NCBI RefSeq assembly: GCF_013359815.1
Contig: NZ_JABMCF010000028.1
Span: 1-64,000, forward strand
Length of the DNA: 64,000 nucleotides
Source of the DNA: Curtobacterium flaccumfaciens
Lineage (GTDB): Bacteria > Actinomycetota > Actinomycetes > Actinomycetales > Microbacteriaceae
Direction: 5' to 3'
The notes under the pieces are model-generated. The model worked only from the letters and a program-made list of their open reading frames with translations. It was not told the DNA's origin and ran no database searches. Below, piece by piece: positions 25,928 through 34,685 of the stretch (positions within the stretch are counted from its first letter, which is position 1; each line of letters begins with the position of its first letter). Made by a program: the position numbers and the translations under genes.

Positions 25928-26581
25928 GTGACCGAGACGACTGTGGACAACCCGACCGACCCCACCACCGAGCGCACCGCCGTGGAGTTCTGGTTCGACC
26001 CGAACTGCCCCTGGGCCTGGATGACGAGCCGCTGGGTGGGTGAGGTCGCCGAGCACCGCGACCTCGACGTGACCTGGAACGTGATGAGCCTGTTCGTCCT
26101 CAACGAGGACCAGGACGTGCCGGAGAGCTACAAGGAGCGCCTGCACGCCGGCCAGGTCTACCCGCGCATCGTCACGGCGGCGAGGCTCCGGCTCGGGCAG
26201 GACGTCGTCAAGCCGCTGTACGACGCCCTCGGCGAGCACATCCACCACCGCCAGGAGTCCGACCCGGAACAGGTCGTCCCCGCCGTGCTCGCGGAGCTCG
26301 GCCTCGACGCCGACCTGCTCGAGTACGCCTGGACGGACGAGGTCGACGCCGCCGTGCGCGTCAGCCACCAGGACGGCATCGACCGCGTCGGACAGGACGT
26401 CGGCACGCCGGTCATCGCCGTCGAGGGCACCGCGTTCTTCGGACCGGTCATCTCCCCGGCGCCCAAGGGCCAGGAGGCGCTCGACCTGTGGGACGGCGTC
26501 GTCGCCGTCGCGAAGTACCCCGGGTTCTTCGAGCTCAAGCGCTCGCGCACGGTCGGCCCGATCTTCGACACCACCGACTGA
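25928..26581 (+). CDS. DsbA-fold protein, mycothiol-dependent nitroreductase (Rv2466c)-like
   Basis: 217 residues from a GTG start. VEFWFDPNCPWAWMTSRW (residues 19-36) matches the actinobacterial Rv2466c-type motif, but the second active-site Cys of CPWC is Ala30 (CPWA), leaving one Cys (C27). The rest, a helical insert and GTPVIAVEGTAFFGPVISP with the cis-Pro loop, completes the DsbA thioredoxin fold. In mycobacteria the family uses mycothiol for reduction and activates nitro-prodrugs. A single-Cys form would act through a mixed mycothiol disulfide. Divergent from pepN. Confidence 0.85.
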   Translation: MTETTVDNPTDPTTERTAVEFWFDPNCPWAWMTSRWVGEVAEHRDLDVTWNVMSLFVLNEDQDVPESYKERLHAGQVYPRIVTAARLRLGQDVVKPLYDALGEHIHHRQESDPEQVVPAVLAELGLDADLLEYAWTDEVDAAVRVSHQDGIDRVGQDVGTPVIAVEGTAFFGPVISPAPKGQEALDLWDGVVAVAKYPGFFELKRSRTVGPIFDTTD

Positions 26582-26585
26582 CGCT

Positions 26586-26650
26586 CCGGAACCAGGTTCC
26601 GGACACAGCACCGCGGGATCGCGTGGTTCCGTGTCCGGAACCAGGTTCCG
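26586..26650. repeat. GGACACAGCACC element, copy 1 (convergent 3' ends)
   Basis: The stem-loop core GTTCCGGACACAGCACCGCG with an imperfect inverse ending GTGTCCGGAAC is bracketed by two copies of the palindrome CGGAACCAGGTTCCG. It lies 5 nt after the nitroreductase-like gene and before the convergent GNAT gene; probably a bidirectional terminator. Related to 62249-62303. Confidence 0.7.
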
Positions 26651-26702
26651 TTCGTCGACGGGCGGCCGGGAGGCCCGTGGTGCGCCCGCCCCGCCAGTCG
26701 CG

Positions 26703-27221
26703 TCAGACGAGCGGCAGGCGCATGAGCGTCAGGTCGAGCCAGCGGTCGAACTTGCGTCCGACCTCGGGCACGACCGCGACCGTGGTGAACCCCAGACGTT
26801 CGTGCAGGGCGATCGACCCCGTGTTGGTGCTGCAGATCCCGGCCATCATGACGTGCCGCCCCTCGGCGGTGGCCCGCGCGACCAACTCGGCCATCAGGGT
26901 CGTCGCGATGCCCCGGCCGCGGAACGTCTCGACCACGTAGACGCTGTGCTCGACGGTCTGCCGGTACCCGTCCGGTTGCCGCCACTGCGAGTACGTGGCG
27001 TAGCCGGCCACGACGCCGTCGACCTCGGCCACGACCACCGGGTACCCGCCTCCCTGCCGCTCGGCGAGCCACCCGTCGAAGTACGCACGCGGGTGCGGGG
27101 TGTCCTGCCAGATGGCCGTGGAGTGCAGGACGGCATCGACGTGCAGGGCGTGCACGACGTCGAGGTCGGTCGGGGTGCAGTCGCGGATCACGACCCCGTT
27201 CGTCGCATATGCTGTCGTCAT
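26703..27221 (-). CDS. GNAT-family N-acetyltransferase, phosphinothricin-acetyltransferase-like
   Basis: 172 residues. VYVVETFRGRGIATTLMAELVARA carries the acetyl-CoA pyrophosphate-binding R/Q-x-x-G-x-G/A (RGRGIA); GICSTNTGSIALHERLGFTTVAVVPEVGRKFDRWLDLTLMRLPL is the typical PAT/BAR C-terminus (NxxSIxLHExLGF, GRKFDRWLD). It probably acetylates an amino-acid-like inhibitor or metabolite. The ATG (27219-27221) shares two bases with the ATG of the divergent XRE gene. A minus-strand TACGAT at 27229-27234, 7 nt upstream, would give a leaderless mRNA. Confidence 0.9.
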   Translation of the reverse strand: MTTAYATNGVVIRDCTPTDLDVVHALHVDAVLHSTAIWQDTPHPRAYFDGWLAERQGGGYPVVVAEVDGVVAGYATYSQWRQPDGYRQTVEHSVYVVETFRGRGIATTLMAELVARATAEGRHVMMAGICSTNTGSIALHERLGFTTVAVVPEVGRKFDRWLDLTLMRLPLV

Positions 27222-27234
27222 GTCTCACATCGTA
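27208..27234. promoter_or_regulatory. overlapping divergent leaderless promoters of GNAT and XRE genes
   Basis: Plus-strand -10 TATGCT at 27208-27213 lies 6 nt before the XRE ATG (27220). Minus-strand -10 TACGAT at 27229-27234 lies 7 nt before the GNAT ATG (27221). Each promoter lies inside the coding region of the other gene, so the two probably interfere. The XRE product may bind here. Confidence 0.55.
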
Positions 27235-27861
27235 GACGACGCGTATTCCGATCCCGCAACCGGCGCCGACGACACCTCGGTCGCGGAGCAGCGGGCGCTC
27301 GGTGAACGCCTCCAGCGCCTCCGCACCGAGCGGAAGTGGAGTCTCACCGAGCTGGCCGAGGAGTCCGGCGTCTCCCGCGCGATGATCAACCGCGTCGAGC
27401 GCGGGGTCTCCAGCCCCACCGCGACGATCCTCGGTCGCCTGTCCGGTGCTTTCGGCCTGACGATCTCGCAGCTCCTCGACGATGCCCTGGAGCACGAGGT
27501 GCCCAGGGTGACGGACCCCGACGAGGCGCGCGGGGTCCAGCGCGGCGCGACCGCCGATTCCTGGACCGATCCCGACACCGGGTACCGCCGCCGTCCGGTC
27601 TCGAGCGCGGCGTTCCCCGCTGACGTCACCGAGGTGCGCCTCCCGGCCGGCCGCGAGGTGGCCTACCCGGCGTCCGCCTACGCGTTCCTGCGGCACTGCA
27701 TCTGGGTCGTCGACGGCGTGCTCGAGGTCGTCGTCGGCGGCGAGCCGACGCGCCTGGCGGCGGGGGACCGGATCGAGCTCGGCGACCCCGCCGACGTCGT
27801 CTACAGCAACCCGGGTGAGGACCCCACCCGGTACCTCGTGGTCGTGGTCCGCGCACCGTAG
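27220..27861 (+). CDS. XRE-family regulator with C-terminal cupin domain
   Basis: 213 residues. HTH_3 domain at about 27-85 (LGERLQRLRTERKWSLTELAEESGVSRAMINRVERGVSSPTATILGRLSGAFGLTISQLL). A cupin sensor domain runs to the end (WVVDGVLEVVVGGEPTRLAAGDRIELGDPADVVYSNP). This architecture often senses a small metabolite and controls its breakdown or modification genes. The divergent GNAT acetyltransferase, whose start codon it overlaps, is the likely target. Confidence 0.92.
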   Translation: MSHIVDDAYSDPATGADDTSVAEQRALGERLQRLRTERKWSLTELAEESGVSRAMINRVERGVSSPTATILGRLSGAFGLTISQLLDDALEHEVPRVTDPDEARGVQRGATADSWTDPDTGYRRRPVSSAAFPADVTEVRLPAGREVAYPASAYAFLRHCIWVVDGVLEVVVGGEPTRLAAGDRIELGDPADVVYSNPGEDPTRYLVVVVRAP

Positions 27862-27907
27862 TCCTTGGCGGTCCGAGCTTCGGAGCCGCAGGAATATGAT
27901 CGGTTCC

Positions 27908-28396
27908 ATGCGCATCCACCTCGGAACGGACCACGCCGGCCTCGAGTTCAACAAGACCCTCGCAACCCACCTGACCGAAGCCGGGCACGAGGTGGTGGAC
28001 CACGGTCCGACCGAGTACGACGCGCTCGACGACTACCCCTCGTTCTGCATCAACGCCGCGCACGCCGTGGTGCAGGACCAGCGCGCCGGTGTCCAGGCCC
28101 TCGGCGTCGTCTTCGGCGGTTCCGGCAACGGTGAGCAGATCGCCGCCAACAAGGTCGAGGGCATCCGCGCCGCGCTCGTCTGGAACGAGTCGACCGCCCT
28201 GCTCGCCCGGCAGCACAACGACGCCAACGTCATCTCCATCGGCGCCCGCCAGCACACCGAGGACGAGGCGATCCGGTTCGTCGACCTGTTCATCGCCGAG
28301 CCGTTCTCCGGCGAGGAGCGCCACGCCCGCCGCATCGCCCAGCTCGCCGAGTACGAGACCACCGGGCTGATCGCCGGCCGCCAGATCGACGCGTAG
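27908..28396 (+). CDS. rpiB: ribose-5-phosphate isomerase B
   Basis: 162 residues; interconverts ribose-5-P and ribulose-5-P in the pentose phosphate pathway. MRIHLGTDHAGLEFNKTL carries the D8-H9 of the substrate site; ALGVVFGGSGNGEQIAANKVEGIRAAL is the RpiB anion-hole segment, with Ser/Gly where the E. coli type has Cys, as in actinobacterial RpiB. NDANVISIGARQ completes the family. TATGAT at 27895-27900 is exactly 7 nt before the ATG, giving a probable leaderless transcript. Confidence 0.95.
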   Translation: MRIHLGTDHAGLEFNKTLATHLTEAGHEVVDHGPTEYDALDDYPSFCINAAHAVVQDQRAGVQALGVVFGGSGNGEQIAANKVEGIRAALVWNESTALLARQHNDANVISIGARQHTEDEAIRFVDLFIAEPFSGEERHARRIAQLAEYETTGLIAGRQIDA

Positions 28397-28432
28397 TCCG
28401 GCCCGTCAGGGGTACCGGGTAGAACGGTAGTC

Positions 28433-29362
28433 ATGCCCGAGGGTCACTCCGTCCACCGCATCGCCAACCAGTTCACCCGGCACTTCGTCGGCAAGCGCTG
28501 CGAGGTGTCGAGCCCCCAAGGTCGCTTCGCCGCCGGGGCCGCGCAGCTCGACGGCAAGCGCATGATCGCCGCGCGTGCGGTGGCGAAGCAGATGTTCCTG
28601 GAGTTCGAGGGCGACCTGTTCCTCCGCGTCCACCTCGGGCTGTACGGGGCGTGGGACTTCGCGGGCGTGATCTCCACCGCTGAGGCGCTGTCCGACGACG
28701 ACGACCGCGAAGAGTCGCTCAGCTCGATCGGCGCACCGCGGCTCGCCCGCTACCGGATGGCCGAGCAGGAGAAGGCGGAGGACCCGATCGAGTCCTTCCC
28801 GCCGGACCCGGTGGGCCAGGTCCGGGTGAGGATCCTCACCGAGGACACCGTCGCCGACCTGCGCGGCCCGACCGCGTGCGTCGTGGAGACCCCGGCCGAG
28901 GTGCAGCGTGCCCTCGACAAGCTCGGCCCCGACCCGATGAACGACGACGGGCCCGAGGCCGAGAAGACCTTCGTCGACAACGTCCGCCGTCGGAACGTCG
29001 CCATCGGGCAGCTGCTCATGGACCAGTCCGTCGTGGCCGGCATCGGCAACATCTACCGCGCCGAACTGCTGTTCCGGCAGCGCATCGACCCGTACAAGCC
29101 GGGCAAGAAGATCACCGTCAAGCAGGCCAAGGCGCTCTGGGCCGACTGGTCGAAGCTGCTGCACGACGGCGTCCGCGACGGCCTGATGATGACGATGGAC
29201 GACCTGTCCGAGGCCGACCACAAGAAGGCCCTGCGCTCCCGCAAGGACCGCCACTGGGTGTACCACCGGCAGGGCGAGCCGTGCCGCGTCTGCGGCACGG
29301 AGATCCGGATGGCGGACATGGCCGGCCGGAAGCTCTACTGGTGCCCGAAGGACCAGAAGTAG
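28433..29362 (+). CDS. Fpg/Nei-family DNA glycosylase/AP lyase
   Basis: 309 residues; excises oxidised bases. MPEGHS gives the catalytic P2/E3 N-terminus after Met removal (Nei-type). A helix-two-turn-helix is visible in LLMDQSVVAGIGNIYRAELLFRQRIDPYKPG. The C-terminal zinc finger has CRVC, but the second pair reads WCPKDQK, so the fourth Cys is replaced by Asp. TAGAAC at 28420-28425, 7 nt before the ATG, may give a leaderless transcript. It follows rpiB by 36 bp. Confidence 0.92.
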   Translation: MPEGHSVHRIANQFTRHFVGKRCEVSSPQGRFAAGAAQLDGKRMIAARAVAKQMFLEFEGDLFLRVHLGLYGAWDFAGVISTAEALSDDDDREESLSSIGAPRLARYRMAEQEKAEDPIESFPPDPVGQVRVRILTEDTVADLRGPTACVVETPAEVQRALDKLGPDPMNDDGPEAEKTFVDNVRRRNVAIGQLLMDQSVVAGIGNIYRAELLFRQRIDPYKPGKKITVKQAKALWADWSKLLHDGVRDGLMMTMDDLSEADHKKALRSRKDRHWVYHRQGEPCRVCGTEIRMADMAGRKLYWCPKDQK

Positions 29363-29390
29363 CCCACGGGGCACGGGCACGCCCGCCCGC

Positions 29391-30860
29391 TCACAGCTCC
29401 CGGTAGGTGAACCGTCCGGCGACGGCCGTCCCGAGCACCCGCATGCCACGCAGTGCGGCGGACGAGGACGCCAGCGGGTCGGACTCGACGAGCACCAGGT
29501 CCGCGACCTCGCCGACGGACACCCCGACGCGCCCGTCGGTCGACCCCTGCCAGGCGACGAGTGCCGAGAGCCGTTCGGCCGGGTGCCACGGGTCCCGCCC
29601 GTCGCGGTCCCGACCGACGGCCGCCGCCATCGACACCCACGGGTCGAGCGGCGCCACCGGAGCGTCCGAGCCGAGCAGCAGGCGCGCTCCGGCCCGTGCG
29701 AGCGACGCGAACGCGAAGGCCCGGTCGGTGTGCCCGGCCCAGTGCCGGTCGGCGATGTCCCGGTCGTCCATGGCGTGCTCGGGCTGCACGGACGCGGCGA
29801 CCCCGAGCCGGGCGAACCGGTCGACGTCGGTGTCGACGAGCAACTGCGCGTGCTCGATCGTGCCGCGGGCCCCGACGGTCTCGAAGACGTCGAGCGCCAG
29901 CGTGTTCGCCCGGTCGCCGATCGCGTGGATCGCGGGGACGAGTCCGGCGTCGACGGCACGGCGGGTGATCGCGACGAGGTCCTCGAACGGCCAGGCGAGC
30001 ACACCGGAGCCGTCGGTCATGGCGGCGGTCCGGGTGCCGAGGGACCCGTCCGTGACCACCTTGAACGGTCCCATCGTGAGCAGGCCCCGCGTGCCGTCGA
30101 CCACGTCGCCGGTGCGCAGCCCCCGGGCGATGGCCTCGTCGAGCTCGGCCGGGTACACCCCGGACGCGACCCGGATCGCGTCGGTGCCGGCGTGGATCCG
30201 GCGGCGCCAGCGGTCGAGCCCGAAGCGCATCTCGAGGTCGACGACACCCGTCACCCCGCGGGCGGCCGCAGCCTCGGCAGCGTCCGCCACGTAGGCGTCG
30301 AGCAGGTCGTCCGGCACCTGCGACAGCGCACCGGTCACGTCGAACGCGTCCTGCTCGCGCAGGACCCCGTCCTCGCCCGCCTCGAGCGGGCGACCGACAG
30401 CAGCTGAGAAGTGCGCGAGCGCGAGCGCGTTGCACCACACCGCGTGCAGGTCCGCGCTGATGACGACGACCGGGAGGCCCGGGGCGGCGTGGTCGAGCAG
30501 CTCGCGTCGCGCAGGGCGCGGCCACATCCCGTCGCGGTAGCCGTGTCCGACCAGGACGCGGTCCGTCACGCCCGCCCGCGCGACGGCGGCGAGCAGGTCG
30601 GCCGTCGCCTCGGCGGAGTCGCAGCCGGTGACGTCGACACGACGGCGGACGAGTGCCCACTGGTCGAAGTGCGTGTGGTGGTCGCGGAGCCCCGGGCCGA
30701 GCCAGGCGCCGGCGGCCTCGACCACGTCGGTGTCGACACTCGTGGGGTCGAGCGTGCCGGTCGGTGCGATCTCGGTGACGCGACCGTCGACGATGCGGAC
30801 GTCGGCAGGGGCTCCGGAGGTGCCCACACGCCGGACGGTGCGGAGCAGGATCTCCGTCAC
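29391..30860 (-). CDS. amidohydrolase family protein (YtcJ-like)
   Basis: 489 residues from a GTG start. A composite beta-sandwich/TIM-barrel metal hydrolase: LGPGLRDHHTHFDQWAL carries the HxH metal ligands, later KVVTDGSLGTRTA, HAIGDRANTLALDVFE, TIEHAQLL and LLLGSDAPVAPLDPW complete the YtcJ-type active site. Substrate unknown; family members hydrolyse cyclic amides or formamides. GTG overlaps the stop of the PaiB-like gene by four bases. Confidence 0.9.
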   Translation of the reverse strand: MTEILLRTVRRVGTSGAPADVRIVDGRVTEIAPTGTLDPTSVDTDVVEAAGAWLGPGLRDHHTHFDQWALVRRRVDVTGCDSAEATADLLAAVARAGVTDRVLVGHGYRDGMWPRPARRELLDHAAPGLPVVVISADLHAVWCNALALAHFSAAVGRPLEAGEDGVLREQDAFDVTGALSQVPDDLLDAYVADAAEAAAARGVTGVVDLEMRFGLDRWRRRIHAGTDAIRVASGVYPAELDEAIARGLRTGDVVDGTRGLLTMGPFKVVTDGSLGTRTAAMTDGSGVLAWPFEDLVAITRRAVDAGLVPAIHAIGDRANTLALDVFETVGARGTIEHAQLLVDTDVDRFARLGVAASVQPEHAMDDRDIADRHWAGHTDRAFAFASLARAGARLLLGSDAPVAPLDPWVSMAAAVGRDRDGRDPWHPAERLSALVAWQGSTDGRVGVSVGEVADLVLVESDPLASSSAALRGMRVLGTAVAGRFTYREL

Positions 30861-31516
30861 GGCGCCTCCAGGCCGTTCGCCGGGGACGGGACGGGCCGGA
30901 CCCGCTCGACCTCGTCGGCGAGCGCCGGCGACGCGTAGGGGCCGTCGCCCCGCAGCCCGGCGACGATGCGGTCGATCACCTCGGGAGCCTTGTTCTGCGA
31001 GAGCTTGGCGCGGGCGTCGAACCGGGTGACGCGGATCCGGATGCCCACGGTGCCCTTGGCCATCCGGCGGGCGGTCTCCTCGTCGATCTGCAACGACACG
31101 GGCGACGGCATGACCCGCTCGAAGTGGTCGACGAGTTCGCCGAGCACCCGGAAGTTCTCGTCGTCGGAGAGGATCTCGGGGGTGCCCCAGACGTGGGCGG
31201 TGACGTGGTTCCAGGTGGGCACGAACTGCTCCGGCGGGTACCAGGCGGGGGAGACGTAGCCGTGGGGACCCTGGAACACGACGAGGACTTCGTGCCGTCC
31301 GAGTTCGTGGGCAACCTCGTCGGGGCGGCCGACGTGGGACACCAGGACGAGGGCGTCCGGGTCGTCGTCGGGGCCGGGGGTCTCGAGCAGGACCGGGTAG
31401 TGCGAGGCGACCAGCCCGGCCTCGGTGTGCGACACGATCGTCGCCCACGGGTTCCCGGTGATGAGGCGTCGGACCTCGTCGACCTCGGTCATCAGGAAGT
31501 GCGGTGTGTGGCGCAT
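30857..31516 (-). CDS. FMN-binding negative regulator, PaiB family
   Basis: 219 residues, split-barrel flavin-binding fold. MRHTPHFLMTEVDEVRRLITGNPWATIVSH, VLVVFQGPHGYVSPAWYP and VPTWNHVTAHVWGTPEIL are PaiB hallmarks (YVSPxWY, PTWNYxxVHxxG). In Bacillus it represses sporulation/protease genes; in actinobacteria the role is unclear. The C-terminus ends ANGLEAP, encoded by a GCCTGGAGGC repeat at 30864-30873. It is translationally coupled to the amidohydrolase. Confidence 0.9.
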   Translation of the reverse strand: MRHTPHFLMTEVDEVRRLITGNPWATIVSHTEAGLVASHYPVLLETPGPDDDPDALVLVSHVGRPDEVAHELGRHEVLVVFQGPHGYVSPAWYPPEQFVPTWNHVTAHVWGTPEILSDDENFRVLGELVDHFERVMPSPVSLQIDEETARRMAKGTVGIRIRVTRFDARAKLSQNKAPEVIDRIVAGLRGDGPYASPALADEVERVRPVPSPANGLEAP

Positions 31517-31612
31517 GTTCCGAGCGTGGCACAACGGGCCCGGTCGCGCGACGGGTGTCGTTTCGTCAGTGTTTCTGCGCGGTAAAACTCTCAGAGCGCA
31601 TTGAAAGAAGTC

Positions 31613-31642
31613 TTGTGGTCGGGATTCGAACCGTCCTAGCTT
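31613..31642 (+). promoter_or_regulatory. candidate promoter of the peptide-uptake operon
   Basis: TTGTGG (31613-31618) and TAGCTT (31637-31642) are separated by 18 bp and lie 54 bp upstream of the first gene. The surrounding ~100 bp are the most AT-rich non-coding DNA nearby. Confidence 0.45.
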
Positions 31643-31695
31643 TCCCACCACGACGACCGGGCAGGGATCCGGCCGCACCCGATCGAGGAGAGATC

Positions 31696-33282
31696 ATGCG
31701 ACGCAGGACGATCGCCGCGCTGGCCGCGGCGGCAACCTTGGCACTGGTGGCGACCGGCTGTTCGGCGGGCGGCGCGGCCGACGACGACGCTCCCTCGAGC
31801 CTGGTCTACGCGACCGGCGAACCCGACCACCTGACCCCGGGCCGGCAGACCGTGGCCTTCGACCAGGTGATGAGCGTCTTCGCGCCGCTCACCCAGACCG
31901 ACGCCGACGGTGACCTGCGGTACGTGGCGGCGAAGAGCGTCGAGAGCGACGACGCCACCACGTGGACGATCACGCTGCGGGACGGCTGGACGTTCCAGAA
32001 CGGCGAGGCCGTCACACCGGAGAGCTACGTGAAGGCCTGGAACCACGTCGCCTACGGCCCGAACGCGTGGGAGAACAGCGGTCAGCTCGCCGGGATCGTC
32101 GGGTACACCGACCTCAACCCGGCGAAGGGCACCCCGAAGACCAAGGAGATGTCGGGACTCAAGGTCACCGGCAAGGACACCTTCACGGTCACGCTCACCC
32201 ACGCGGACAGCCAGTTCCCCCTGCAGCTCAGCCAGGCCCAGACGGCGTTCTACCCGATGCCCGAGGCCGCGTACGACGACCTGAAGGCGTACGACAAGAA
32301 GCCGATCGGCAACGGCCCGTACGAGATGACGAAGGCGTGGAAGGCGGACCAGGAGTTCACCGTCACGGCCTGGAAGGACTACGAGGGCACGAAGCCCGTC
32401 ACCGACGAGGTGACCTTCCGCAGCTACTCCGACATGAACACCGCGTACACCGACGTCCTGGCCGGCAACGCCGACGTGCTGTTCCTGCCGACCGACAAGA
32501 TGACGAGCGCGAAGGCCGACTTCGGCGACCGCCTGCACTCCTTCGACGCCCCCGGCATCGACTACCTCGGGTTCCCGCTGTGGGACGACCGGTACTCCGA
32601 CCCCGACGTGCGCCGCGCGATCTCGATGTCGATCGACCGTGACGAGGTCAACGACGCGATCTACGGCGGCCTGTACGAACCGGCCACCGCGCTCACCCCG
32701 CCGTCGATGTCCGGCACCGAGGAGGGCATCTGCGGCGACGCCTGCGAGTTCGACCCGGCAGCGGCGAAGAAGCTCCTCGCCAGTGCCGGCGGGTTCGACG
32801 GCACGATGACGCTCGTCTACCCGGGCGGCACCGGCCTCGACTCCCTGTACGAGGCGTACGCCAACCAGATCCGGCAGAACCTGGGCGTCGACGCCGAGGC
32901 GAAGGCCACCACCGACTGGGCGTCCTACTACTCGGAGCTCACCGACAAGACCGTCGCCGGCCCGCACTTCGGCCACTGGGGCGCGCTGTACATCAGCCAG
33001 CAGAACACGCTCCGTGCGCTGTTCACCACGGCCGGTGGCTGCTCTCCGTGCACCGGCTACTACCAGTCCGACGACGTCGACTCGCTGCTCGCGAAGGCCG
33101 ACTCCGCCGGGTCCCAGGACGAGGCGAACGGGTACTACACGAAGACGCAGCAGGCCGTGCTCGAGGACTTCCCGATCGTCCCGACCTTCTTCGACAAGTA
33201 CTCGTACGTCACGAGCGACAAGATCGCGAAGCTGCCGGCGGTGGCGGGCAGCCCCGTGATCGCGCAGATCGCCGTGAAGTAG
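31696..33282 (+). CDS. ABC transporter substrate-binding lipoprotein, peptide/oligopeptide (family 5)
   Basis: 528 residues. Signal peptide MRRRTIAALAAAATLALVATGC with lipobox cysteine C22, so anchored outside the membrane. The mature domain has the SBP family-5 pattern (DLRYVAAKSVESDDATTWTITLRDGWTFQNGEAVTPESYVKAWNHV, DPDVRRAISMSIDRDEV). It binds peptides or similar ligands and delivers them to the permeases encoded at 34685 and 35623. GAGGAG precedes the ATG by 5 nt. First gene of a seven-gene operon running to 40243. Confidence 0.93.
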   Translation: MRRRTIAALAAAATLALVATGCSAGGAADDDAPSSLVYATGEPDHLTPGRQTVAFDQVMSVFAPLTQTDADGDLRYVAAKSVESDDATTWTITLRDGWTFQNGEAVTPESYVKAWNHVAYGPNAWENSGQLAGIVGYTDLNPAKGTPKTKEMSGLKVTGKDTFTVTLTHADSQFPLQLSQAQTAFYPMPEAAYDDLKAYDKKPIGNGPYEMTKAWKADQEFTVTAWKDYEGTKPVTDEVTFRSYSDMNTAYTDVLAGNADVLFLPTDKMTSAKADFGDRLHSFDAPGIDYLGFPLWDDRYSDPDVRRAISMSIDRDEVNDAIYGGLYEPATALTPPSMSGTEEGICGDACEFDPAAAKKLLASAGGFDGTMTLVYPGGTGLDSLYEAYANQIRQNLGVDAEAKATTDWASYYSELTDKTVAGPHFGHWGALYISQQNTLRALFTTAGGCSPCTGYYQSDDVDSLLAKADSAGSQDEANGYYTKTQQAVLEDFPIVPTFFDKYSYVTSDKIAKLPAVAGSPVIAQIAVK

Positions 33283-33290
33283 GGCGGGGC

Positions 33291-34685
33291 ATGGAACAGC
33301 ACACCGTCCTCGACCTGGTCCGCGACGTCCCCGACCGCGACGGCTTCCCGGTCGTCGACGACCTGCACGCCCGGTTCGCCGCGCTCGCCGCGGCGCACCC
33401 CGACCGGGTCACGGTCACCCGGATCGGCACGAGCCGCCTCGGCGAACCCCTGCACAGCTACCGCATCGGTACCGGGTCGCACGCGGCCGTCGTGGTCGGC
33501 GGGGTGCACCCGAACGAGCCGATCGGTTCGTGGACGGCGCTGCACCTCGCCGAGACGGCCCTCGGTGACGAGCGGGTGCAGGCCCTCGACGTCACCTGGC
33601 ACATCGTCCCGACGATCGACCCGGACGGCATGCGGCTCAACGAGGCGTGGTTCCACGACCCGCACGACCGCGTGTTCTACTCGCGGCACTTCTACCGACC
33701 CGCTCCGGACAGCCAGGTCGAGTGGACGTTCCCGAACAGCTACAAGTCGGTGTACTTCGACCAGGTGCTGCCCGAGACGCTCGCGTTCATGCGGCTCATC
33801 GACGACACCGAGCCGGACCTGCTCGTGAGCCTGCACAACGGCGAGATGGGCGGCGTCTACTACTACCTGTCCGAGGACCTGCCCGACGTCGTCGACACCC
33901 TGCACGCGGTGCCGGCCGCACTCGGGCTGCCGCTCGACACCGGCGAGCCGGAGTCCCCGTACCTGCGGGAGCTCGCCCCGGCGGTGTTCGCGATGGACGG
34001 CATCGAGACGGCGTACGCCTACCTCGAGGAGCTCGGCGTCGACCCCGGCGAACACATCCACGGCGGGTCGAGTGCGGCGTGGGCGATGCGGCACGGGGCC
34101 CTCTGCATGGTGGCCGAGCTGCCGTACTGGAGCCACCCCGACGCCGACGACCAGACCCCGACCGGCGAGTCGTACGCCGACCTGCTGCGCCGGTGCGCGG
34201 TCGAGCTCGGTGCCTCGGGTGCGGAGCTGCAGGCGTTCCTCGACGAGGCGTCGCCGATGCTCTCGATCCCGTCCCCGTTCGTCGAGGCCTCCCGGGCGTT
34301 CGTCCCGATGCTCGTCGGGATGGCGGACACCGACCGCCGCCGCGCCGAACGGGAACCGGCCGACCGGACGGCCACCGTCGCGGAGCGCTTCGGCTGCGAG
34401 GACCTCGTCCGCTGCTTCCGCCTGCGCTACGGCGGCATGCTCCTGCGCGCCGTCGAGGCGGAGACGACCGCCGGTACGGCGTCCGCGCCGCTCCGGCGGC
34501 TCCGCGACCGCCTGGCCGAGCGCTACGCGCGCTGGCAGGCGGACGCGTCGACGGGTGCGCAGCCGATCCCGGTGGGGAAGCTCGTGGGCGTGCAGTACGG
34601 GGCGATCCTCGCCTGCGCGGCGCACGTGGCGGACCCGACCCGCGCCTCCCGTCCGGTGTCGGCGGCCGTGTCGGGAGGCGCGTGA
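33291..34685 (+). CDS. M14-family zinc carboxypeptidase
   Basis: 464 residues, no signal peptide, so cytosolic. HPNEP with H73 and E76 gives two zinc ligands, and a later LVSLHNGEMGG is the probable third-His region; this is the M14 carboxypeptidase fold. It begins 8 nt after the binding-protein gene and its TGA shares a base with the next ATG. The setting suggests trimming of imported peptides, perhaps with gamma-D-Glu or unusual C-termini. An inverted repeat (CGCGCCTCCCG ... CGGGAGGCGCG) encodes its last ~13 residues. Confidence 0.88.
   Translation: MEQHTVLDLVRDVPDRDGFPVVDDLHARFAALAAAHPDRVTVTRIGTSRLGEPLHSYRIGTGSHAAVVVGGVHPNEPIGSWTALHLAETALGDERVQALDVTWHIVPTIDPDGMRLNEAWFHDPHDRVFYSRHFYRPAPDSQVEWTFPNSYKSVYFDQVLPETLAFMRLIDDTEPDLLVSLHNGEMGGVYYYLSEDLPDVVDTLHAVPAALGLPLDTGEPESPYLRELAPAVFAMDGIETAYAYLEELGVDPGEHIHGGSSAAWAMRHGALCMVAELPYWSHPDADDQTPTGESYADLLRRCAVELGASGAELQAFLDEASPMLSIPSPFVEASRAFVPMLVGMADTDRRRAEREPADRTATVAERFGCEDLVRCFRLRYGGMLLRAVEAETTAGTASAPLRRLRDRLAERYARWQADASTGAQPIPVGKLVGVQYGAILACAAHVADPTRASRPVSAAVSGGA

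Noticed and set aside
23072..26581. 1169-codon plus-strand frame over pepN
   Set aside because: Only the final 218 codons are coding; the rest is antisense to the M1 aminopeptidase.
31517..31695. Riboswitch leader before the peptide operon
   Set aside because: AT-richer leader but no recognisable conserved riboswitch core or terminator/antiterminator pair.
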